Origin: a virus
Direction: 5' to 3' (one strand)
DNA length: 36,813 bases
Virus record (IMG/VR): IMGVR_UViG_3300045256_000825
Location: 1 to 36,813 of that record
Shown: positions 30,885 to 36,813 of the stretch, in pieces
Numbering within the stretch: position 1 is the stretch's first letter
Layout of the letters: each line of letters starts with the position of its first letter
Program-made: the position numbers and the translations under genes
Notes under the pieces: generated by a model
Database searches by the model: none
The model's input: only the letters and a program-made list of their open reading frames with translations
What the model was told of the DNA's origin: nothing

Positions 30885-31384
30885 CGAACACCAATCGATA
30901 CAATATCGACTACAACAAACTCATACTAGCTCGCATTCCGGTAGAGTTAAGAAGCCCGGAAGTGATTGCCTGGGTGACTTTGCTTTGTATGCCTTTTGCG
31001 TATTTGTATACGGTGTTAATATCATTCCGTCAAGCGAAACTTTACCAACTGAGCATTACTCCCCAAGTGTGCTACCTGGAAAAAATGCTCAATGACCGCT
31101 ACGATTTTTTGCTACGCAGGATTTATATCATAGACGGGGCTTTGTTCGATCCAACATATGAGTTTTTGAAAGTGGAGAACAAACCTAATTTCATTTACAC
31201 CAAAGCTGAAATAAGTGCAGGTCAGCCCGCTTCATATGATTACCTCAAGGGTGAGATTGGAGCCTTCACTTTTGATTTTATCGTTAAGGTTCCGACCTCT
31301 CTGACATTCAACCAGGATGAAATGAAAGGACTGATTAACACTTACAAACTGGCAAGCAAGATTTACACCATTCAAACTTTTTAA
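30881..31384 (+). CDS. Baseplate wedge protein (gpI / Mu gp48-like)
   Basis: A 167-residue protein starting GTG at 30881, overlapping the J-like stop by 4 bases. YNKLILARIPVELRSPEVI is followed by a hydrophobic stretch ITLLCMP-like, then KLYQLSITPQVCYLEKMLND and RYDFLLRRIYIID. Position immediately downstream of J and before fibre genes is the slot of P2 gpI / Mu gp48. The call is from order and length more than from motif. Confidence 0.65.
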   Translation: MTNTNRYNIDYNKLILARIPVELRSPEVIAWVTLLCMPFAYLYTVLISFRQAKLYQLSITPQVCYLEKMLNDRYDFLLRRIYIIDGALFDPTYEFLKVENKPNFIYTKAEISAGQPASYDYLKGEIGAFTFDFIVKVPTSLTFNQDEMKGLINTYKLASKIYTIQTF

Positions 31385-31386
31385 TA

Positions 31387-32160
31387 ATGAACAGGATTGA
31401 TTTCACCAAGACCGGAGGCATTCTAAGATCGCAAGAGCTGTGGGCATATATGCAAAGTACCTACTCTTCGCTCTTTTCAGCTATAGCAAGTGCTGTTGGC
31501 GATAATGTAATCTTATCTGGCGTTGACGATTTGGGGGCCAACTATGGCAACGGATGGGTTGTGATTTCAGGAGAGATTCTTCCTTTTCAGGGAGGTTTGA
31601 AAGCCACTCAGATTATCATAGAAGAAACGATTACTCAGGAACAATACAATGATGGCAATAGTAAAGACGCATACTATACGAGAGTAGCGAAATGCGCCAA
31701 CACGGGAGGGATTCCTGTTACGTCTTTTAAGAGGATGGTAAACATCAGCACTTTGATTTCACCTGCTGATCTGACCGCTGCGCTAAACTCGTTTAGAGAC
31801 TCATTGGATGATTCCACTATTCCCTATGATAACGCAGGTTTTGCCTATTCCAATGGTGCTAGTGCAGGTTCAAACATTGGAGCTAAAGTTACTTTGAGGG
31901 GAACCGTAAAAATCCAAGGGTTTATTAATGGGCCATCTGGGGGATTTGCTAATAATTCCATATATCTCACTCTTCCAGCGCAATTCAGGCCAAGTAAAAA
32001 TATTATCAAAGTAGTGGGAGTTAAAAAAGCTGGCGGCACAGGCTTTCAGGCAAATGCCTATATCGGAACGGATGGAACTATTCGATTTGAATCAGATACA
32101 ACGTTGTCAGTTTCATTTCCGACTGAGATTCACTTTGATGGCTTAGAATACGACTTATAA
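31387..32160 (+). CDS. Tail fibre or baseplate-fibre linker protein
   Basis: The 257-residue protein begins MNRIDFTKTGGILRSQELW and ends with a strand-rich domain (FANNSIYLTLPAQFRPSKN, then AYIGTDGTIRFES). It lies between the baseplate wedge and a large fibre gene, so it probably attaches or forms part of the fibre. It starts 2 bases after the previous stop. I recognise no named family. Confidence 0.65.
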   Translation: MNRIDFTKTGGILRSQELWAYMQSTYSSLFSAIASAVGDNVILSGVDDLGANYGNGWVVISGEILPFQGGLKATQIIIEETITQEQYNDGNSKDAYYTRVAKCANTGGIPVTSFKRMVNISTLISPADLTAALNSFRDSLDDSTIPYDNAGFAYSNGASAGSNIGAKVTLRGTVKIQGFINGPSGGFANNSIYLTLPAQFRPSKNIIKVVGVKKAGGTGFQANAYIGTDGTIRFESDTTLSVSFPTEIHFDGLEYDL

Positions 32161-32163
32161 TTT

Positions 32164-33720
32164 ATGTCAGTACAATCGAGAGATACTATAAAAGCATGGT
32201 TTCAGCGCGGTTTGAAACCACTGGCCACGCAGTTTGCTAGCTGGATGGATTCGTATTGGCATAAGTCAGAAGATCAAATTCCAATCTCAAGCATTGATAA
32301 TTTGCAAACTACACTCAATGATCTTGCCCCAGCTTCAGCTATAACGAATTTGCTGGGTGGAGTGCCTGTAGAAGGCAATACTTTGAATAAGTTATACCAG
32401 CTCTATTTAATCATAGTTCACTTTAGAGGAAAGTATACTACCCTTTCGGCATTGCAGACTGCTTACCCAACTGCCAACGATGGTGACTATGCTATTATTG
32501 ATGCAGGAGCTGGCTCCAACGCAAAAGAATATATCTGGGATGCTCAGGAGGGATGGATTCAAGGAAGCGGAGCTAGTACAGCCGGTGCTGTATCTTTTAC
32601 TCCTTTCGGTGGAATTTCGGCAACAAATGTTCAGGCTGCACTTCAGGAGCTTGATACTGAAAAGGCTAATCTGTTAAGTCCTATTTTCACGGGCAGCCCC
32701 GCAGCTCCAACACCAACAGGAGGAGATAATTCTACCAAGATTGCTACTACGGCATTTGTATCGTCTGCTATATCTGCTATTAGCCTCGCTTTGAATGTTG
32801 TTTTAACAGCCAATAATAGTGCCGGAGGACTTCAAATAAAGAATCTTGCTGATCCCACAAGTCCGCAGGATGCAGACACAAAAGCTGCCCGGGATGCGGC
32901 TATTACAGCAGCCATTAATGCTGTGCTAAACTCTGCGCCAGGAGCTCTCGATACATTGAAAGAACTTGCCGATGCGTTAGGAGATGACCCTAATTTTGCC
33001 ACCACTGTTACTAATTCACTGGCAACAAAAACAGATAAGCTCACGCCAGTAGCTGTTAAAACAGGTGCGTATACAGCCGGTGCGAATGAACTTATACCGG
33101 TGGATGCCAGCTCCGGGAATGTTCCGATCGCGCTGCCTTCAGCTCCTGCGGATAAGACTCGCGTGGTGATAAAGCTGATTGCTGTTTCGGGTTCATTTAC
33201 TTGTACGATTACTCGGGGTGGGACTGATGTCTTTAATAAAGCCGGTGGTGGAACATCGATCTCATTAAGCTTGCTAAACCAAGCCGTATCGCTACAATAC
33301 AACTCCGCATCGGGCATTTGGTATGTAGTGAGTGATGACATTCCGCTGACTCAGCTTGACCAGCGTTTTGCTGCGGCTGCAACGGCCACTGGCACTAACA
33401 CCTATGCATGTTCTCTTGCCACGCCTCTGCTGGCATACAGAACTAATCAGGCGTTTTTCATCAAGTTCACCAATGGCAATAACGGCACACCGGTGACTTT
33501 AAACATCGATAGCATGGGAGCCAAGACGATCAAAAAGAACAGTGTGGACGATCTGGCCGTGGGGGATATCATTGCTGGCCAGCTTGTAGAGATCGTTTAC
33601 GATGGCACAAACTTTCAGGCGATCGGACTCACCAAGGTACTTGAAACCACTGTGAACAATATCGCCCAGGATCAAACCACCCTGGCCATTTACAAATCAT
33701 CAAACTTCGGATCACCTTAA
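32164..33720 (+). CDS. Tail fibre protein
   Basis: The 518-residue protein has a fibre-type layout. An N-terminal attachment domain (QSRDTIKAWFQRGLKPLATQ) is followed by a stem with Ala/Thr/Asp-rich repeats, including NLADPTSPQDADTKAARDAA and GALDTLKELADALGDDPN, which is a phrase common in phage fibres. A strand-rich C-terminal region follows. It probably binds the host surface. It has no VR-like segment, so it is not a DGR target. Confidence 0.8.
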   Translation: MSVQSRDTIKAWFQRGLKPLATQFASWMDSYWHKSEDQIPISSIDNLQTTLNDLAPASAITNLLGGVPVEGNTLNKLYQLYLIIVHFRGKYTTLSALQTAYPTANDGDYAIIDAGAGSNAKEYIWDAQEGWIQGSGASTAGAVSFTPFGGISATNVQAALQELDTEKANLLSPIFTGSPAAPTPTGGDNSTKIATTAFVSSAISAISLALNVVLTANNSAGGLQIKNLADPTSPQDADTKAARDAAITAAINAVLNSAPGALDTLKELADALGDDPNFATTVTNSLATKTDKLTPVAVKTGAYTAGANELIPVDASSGNVPIALPSAPADKTRVVIKLIAVSGSFTCTITRGGTDVFNKAGGGTSISLSLLNQAVSLQYNSASGIWYVVSDDIPLTQLDQRFAAAATATGTNTYACSLATPLLAYRTNQAFFIKFTNGNNGTPVTLNIDSMGAKTIKKNSVDDLAVGDIIAGQLVEIVYDGTNFQAIGLTKVLETTVNNIAQDQTTLAIYKSSNFGSP

Positions 33721-33730
33721 TTTTTTAATC

Positions 33731-34156
33731 ATGGCAAAGAACACACTTACCTATTTCACGAAAGACCTTCGAGCAAAACCGACTTCTTTTCAGAACTCTG
33801 ACGGCACGACAGCAAAACAAATTTTCGATCCTTCAATTGAAGGCAGCCGGGTTGATGCCATAATTATTACTTCAACGGATACCGTGGCGCGAACTTGCAT
33901 TCTTCAAATCAACAATGGAGGCACGATATCTGCCCTGGGGCATATTGCTGTTCCTGCTGGAGCAGGAACAGATGGGAGTACTTCTGCGGTGAGTGGATTG
34001 AATACTGGTAATCTTCCTTGGTTAAAAAAAGATGCTAATGGTAATCCATACATCAACCTGAACTACGGAATGAATTTGGAGATTTATATGCAAGTAGCTG
34101 TAACAGCAACTAAGCAAGTCAGTATTACAGTTCTTGGTGCAAACTATGACGCATAA
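33731..34156 (+). CDS. Tail-associated hypothetical protein
   Basis: A 141-residue strand-rich protein (VDAIIITSTDTVARTCILQI, and later NLEIYMQVAVTATKQVSITV). The pattern recalls small beta-sandwich proteins found with tail fibres, where they may decorate or chaperone a fibre. It starts 10 bases after the fibre gene and is followed 3 bases later by the LamG-like gene. No family is recognised. Confidence 0.68.
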   Translation: MAKNTLTYFTKDLRAKPTSFQNSDGTTAKQIFDPSIEGSRVDAIIITSTDTVARTCILQINNGGTISALGHIAVPAGAGTDGSTSAVSGLNTGNLPWLKKDANGNPYINLNYGMNLEIYMQVAVTATKQVSITVLGANYDA

Positions 34157-34159
34157 AAT

Positions 34160-34939
34160 ATGCACTTAAACACTGAAGGGAATTCGCCCTCATTAGCTTC
34201 TCAGAAAGGGCTTGGATGGAACAGAGCGTTACCTGCTCCTTTTAAGTTTGGTAATGCCTGGCAGCCGGATGGAACCAATGATGCATTTTCTATCACCGGA
34301 TATGCCAATAGAACCTTCTTTCCTGTATTCACCATTGAGTTTTGGACGAGAGCTAATTTTTTGACAGGCTGTGTACTTTCTTTAAGCGTTGATGATGCCA
34401 CTACTACTACCATCTCCGCGGTTCTATTTTCCGGTCAGTTAAGGCTTTATTACAATAGTGCTTCTCTTGCTGCTTGGTCTCTTACTACTGGCGTAGATGC
34501 GTTTATCAGTTTAGTAGTCGATACCGGTGCAAAAACAGCAACACTTTATAAGAATGGTAATAAAGTATCAACTCTCACAGGACTTACCACGGTGTCAATA
34601 ACAAAGTTTAATTCTGCTTCTATAGGATCAGGAGCCATTACGATTTTGAAGGACAAAATCGATGAGCTTCGTTTTTACAAACGCGCTATATCCCTTCAGG
34701 AGCACGTATCATCTTACAATTTTGGATATGGTAACAACCCGGCACAAACGGAGGGGCTTGAATTTTGGTACACTTTCGAGACTGGTGAATCAGATACGGC
34801 TTTATATCCGGGTGGCTTGCCGGTTGGTTGGGCAAGTGGAACGTGGGGTGTAAGAGATCAAAGCCCTAATGGTTTTCATGCCAAGCAGGTAAATCAGGCA
34901 AACAACGCAACACTCGGAGGATCAATCACAACCTGGTAA
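34160..34939 (+). CDS. LamG/concanavalin-like protein
   Basis: The 259-residue protein contains a lectin-like jelly-roll: FTIEFWTRANF, then SAVLFSGQLRLYYNSAS, ISLVVDTGAKTATLYKNGNK, and KIDELRFYKRAISLQEHVS, which is the typical LamG ending. Such domains bind sugars or proteins. In phage tails they act as receptor-binding or adhesion modules. It has no signal peptide, consistent with a virion part. It follows fibre genes, so a host-binding role is likely but inferred. Confidence 0.78.
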   Translation: MHLNTEGNSPSLASQKGLGWNRALPAPFKFGNAWQPDGTNDAFSITGYANRTFFPVFTIEFWTRANFLTGCVLSLSVDDATTTTISAVLFSGQLRLYYNSASLAAWSLTTGVDAFISLVVDTGAKTATLYKNGNKVSTLTGLTTVSITKFNSASIGSGAITILKDKIDELRFYKRAISLQEHVSSYNFGYGNNPAQTEGLEFWYTFETGESDTALYPGGLPVGWASGTWGVRDQSPNGFHAKQVNQANNATLGGSITTW

Positions 34940-34949
34940 AAGTAAAATT

Positions 34950-35441
34950 ATGTCACAGTACGCATACATTCCGATCAACATGATCAACCAGGTGCAGCAA
35001 TTTTACTCCATTGCTTCACCATCCACTTGGACGTTTGAAAAAGATGGTCAGTCCTACGGTGGATTCGAGGAGTTTATTTTTTCACCAGCGCAAAAAAATG
35101 AAATCATTTCTCTTGGAGGCCAGTGGTTTGAAAGTGCGCAGGCTTTCCAGGACTGGATGAGTGGAGCTACAGCGATCGCCAAGCAGCAAAAGGATATCGC
35201 GTTTGGCAACTCGCTCATTGCTGAGTTCAATGCTGCCGAGCAGCAAACGGCAGTGGACGCCAGCACCTACCAGGCGATCATCGAGGTATTTAAGTACGCC
35301 TTATTTGCGCTTCAGATGGGAAACATTGTGCAGGCCAGGGCGCAGATCATGGCCATCAGTATAACCAACTACGCACCGGTGTGGGATCAGAGCAAGAGGG
35401 ATTACTTCATCAGTAAAATCGATAACTATTTAGCGCAATGA
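34950..35441 (+). CDS. Hypothetical protein of the tail-fibre region
   Basis: A 163-residue protein with a mixed N-terminus (INMINQVQQFYSIASPSTWT) and a long helical C-terminal half (about 80-160). It may be a fibre chaperone or adaptor, based on position only. It ends overlapping the next gene by 4 bases. No known motif, signal peptide or membrane segment is visible. Confidence 0.7.
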   Translation: MSQYAYIPINMINQVQQFYSIASPSTWTFEKDGQSYGGFEEFIFSPAQKNEIISLGGQWFESAQAFQDWMSGATAIAKQQKDIAFGNSLIAEFNAAEQQTAVDASTYQAIIEVFKYALFALQMGNIVQARAQIMAISITNYAPVWDQSKRDYFISKIDNYLAQ

Positions 35442-35965
35442 AATTCAACGACTACAGAGATGGCGACTTGGTGCTAGTGCGAGTAAAGAAGTTTAGTACC
35501 TGGTACCGTTGGCTTTTTGCCCAACTCATCCGCCTGGTGGATGGATGCCACTATCACCATGCTCAGCGCGTATTCAGTGGGTGTCTGATTGAAGCAGATA
35601 CGAAGCTCCGGATTTCACCGATCGATAAAAATGCCGGTGATCAGATTCTCGTGCTTCGGTTGAAATCCACGCTGAGTTACAAAGAGCTGATTGAAGCGAA
35701 CGTGCTGATAGATAAATGGAAGGGTGAGGATTATGATTATTGGGGGGCCATGTTCTTTCAACTTCTCTACATTCTTTCGGGCCGCAGGATATGGCTGGGC
35801 AGCACCGGCAGCAAGGCTGATCGCAAATTTTACTGCACGGAGTTTTGCGCTTCCCTGGATTATCATCTCCGAGGCTATTTCCCGGATCACTATAAAATCA
35901 GTCCTTCCATACTGCATCAGAAAGCAAGTCTTTACTATGAGGTAGTGTATGAGGGAGAAGCTTAA
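35438..35965 (+). CDS. YiiX-like permuted papain-fold cysteine peptidase
   Basis: The 175-residue protein starts with a strand (DYRDGDLVLVRVK), then a candidate catalytic His in CHYHHAQ (about 38-41), IEADTKLR, and KFYCTEFCASL with a candidate Cys133. His-before-Cys with an F-Y-C-[ST]-E motif is the hallmark of circularly permuted NlpC/P60 (YiiX/YebB-like) enzymes, which act on lipids or peptides. A second wall- or membrane-active enzyme beside the tail could aid genome entry. It overlaps the preceding gene by 4 bases, which ties it to the tail operon. Confidence 0.72.
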   Translation: MKFNDYRDGDLVLVRVKKFSTWYRWLFAQLIRLVDGCHYHHAQRVFSGCLIEADTKLRISPIDKNAGDQILVLRLKSTLSYKELIEANVLIDKWKGEDYDYWGAMFFQLLYILSGRRIWLGSTGSKADRKFYCTEFCASLDYHLRGYFPDHYKISPSILHQKASLYYEVVYEGEA

Positions 35966-36021
35966 CTAAAGTAAGAATGCTATTTGGGGAAGGATGAGCA
36001 GATCAAACTCAAATAGTAAAA

Positions 36022-36813
36022 ATGAACGTAAAAACACCAATCAGTTATTATGGTGGAAAGCAAAAGTTGCTTTCCACTATTCTCAGTAAAATTCCTCAGC
36101 ACAATTTGTATTGTGAACCATTCTTAGGAGGTGCAGCCGTGTTCTTTGGAAAAGAGCCCAGTGCCGTAGAAGTAATCAACGACACCAACAAAGAGTTAAT
36201 CAACTTTTACAGGGTCTGTAAAGAGAAGTTCCTCGACCTTCAGTGTCTTATCAGGATTACCCTGCATAGCCGTAAGGCCCACCAGGATGCCAACATTATC
36301 TACTCAAATCCTCATCTGTTTACCGATGTGCAGCGGGCTTGGGCCGTGTGGGTACTCAGCTCACAGTCATTCAGTGCTATGCTGGATGGGAGCTGGGGCT
36401 ATGATATTTCCAAAAGAACGACCACAACGCGTATTTCCAATAAGCGCGAGCAGTTCACCGAGGAGCTGGCGATCCGCTTACAGGAAGCTCAAATAGAATG
36501 TGCGGATGCCTTATATATCATTCAAAGCAGGGACGGAGCCGACAGTTTCTTTTACTGCGACCCGCCTTACTATAACTCGGATTGCGGCCATTATGACGGT
36601 TATACTATCGAGGATTTCGAACGCTTATTGCAGACTTTGAGCGGCATTAAAGGGAAGTTCTTGCTGAGTTCCTACCCCTCTGACTTGCTGCGCAAATATG
36701 CTAAAGCAAACGGATGGCATCAGTGGAGCTTGGAGACGGGAGTCACCGTCAACAATAAATCAGGGTATTTAAAGCGAAAGATTGAGGTATTGACGGCCAG
36801 CTATGAAATATAG
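36022..36813 (+). CDS. D12-class DNA adenine N6-methyltransferase
   Basis: A 263-residue protein with the Dam/D12-family motifs in order: YYGGKQKL (9-16), CEPFLGGAAVFFG (31-43, AdoMet binding), INDTNKEL (about 52-59) and the catalytic CDPPYY (179-184). It methylates adenine N6 in a specific DNA site. Length is usual for the family. It lies at the right end of the phage map, where Mu carries its mom DNA-modification gene, so it may protect phage DNA from host restriction. A possible inverted repeat (CTATTTG/CAAATAG, 35980-35986 with 36010-36016) lies just upstream and could be an operator. Confidence 0.92.
   Translation: MNVKTPISYYGGKQKLLSTILSKIPQHNLYCEPFLGGAAVFFGKEPSAVEVINDTNKELINFYRVCKEKFLDLQCLIRITLHSRKAHQDANIIYSNPHLFTDVQRAWAVWVLSSQSFSAMLDGSWGYDISKRTTTTRISNKREQFTEELAIRLQEAQIECADALYIIQSRDGADSFFYCDPPYYNSDCGHYDGYTIEDFERLLQTLSGIKGKFLLSSYPSDLLRKYAKANGWHQWSLETGVTVNNKSGYLKRKIEVLTASYEI

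Noticed and set aside
32164-34939. Tail fibre and LamG genes as further DGR targets
   Set aside because: Reading these genes I found no stretch matching the non-adenine positions of the TR (such as GGCGGTTCCTCCGGCTTTC).
35980-36016. Inverted repeat CTATTTG/CAAATAG as a transcription terminator
   Set aside because: The loop is 23 bases, the stem is AT-rich and no T-run follows. It may be an operator for the methyltransferase, but the evidence is too weak for its own entry.

Overview
The window is almost wall-to-wall genes of a transposable (Mu-like), contractile-tailed phage or prophage. The host is most likely a member of the Bacteroidota. The A-rich gene leaders without a clear Shine-Dalgarno, and the DUF2586-type sheath and SGF...VGSRLCF small-protein families (recognised from memory, not searched), point that way. 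No rRNA, tRNA, CRISPR array or insertion sequence was seen. Neither the Mu-type end sequences nor a repressor is visible. The window opens on an ATG and closes on a stop codon, so the phage ends probably lie outside it.

Layout. (1) About 1-12740, plus strand, early and middle genes: a small coiled-coil gene, a Mu A-type DDE transposase, a Mu B-type AAA ATPase, a membrane protein with a DnaA domain IV-like DNA-binding region, a Gam-like DNA-end protector, several unknown small genes, an ASCH protein, a RecA-like ATPase and a replication-type protein. These are followed by a complete diversity-generating retroelement (DGR) at 8424-10835, then a GemA-like protein, a secreted protein and a small possible regulator. 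(2) 12743-18955, minus strand, packaging and head: small and large terminase, DUF1320/gp36-like protein, portal, gpF-like minor head protein, gpG-like morphogenesis protein, a small conserved protein and a tail-terminator-like protein. (3) 19142-36813, plus strand, late genes: prohead protease/scaffold, major capsid, lysis cassette (two holin-like proteins, secreted endolysin, probable unimolecular spanin), sheath, tube, tail chaperone with a -1 frame extension, tape measure, baseplate hub, spike and wedge proteins, fibres, a LamG-like protein, a YiiX-like cysteine peptidase and a D12-class adenine methyltransferase.

The centrepiece is the DGR. A 78-bp template repeat (TR) at 9688-9765 lies just upstream of a reverse transcriptase. 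Near-copies of it (variable repeats, VRs) sit inside three consecutive small genes. All 38 TR/VR mismatches I count fall on TR adenines, which is the signature of adenine-directed mutagenic retrohoming. The targets are small proteins without signal peptides, next to replication genes. They are not the tail fibres 22-26 kb downstream, so what they bind is an open and interesting question.

Inferred workflow: the transposase and ATPase integrate and replicate the genome by transposition, Gam protects ends, and the ASCH, RecA-like and replication-type proteins may adjust replication. The divergent block at 18956-19141 then drives head genes leftwards and capsid, lysis and tail genes rightwards. 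The two opposing transcripts meet at about 12740.
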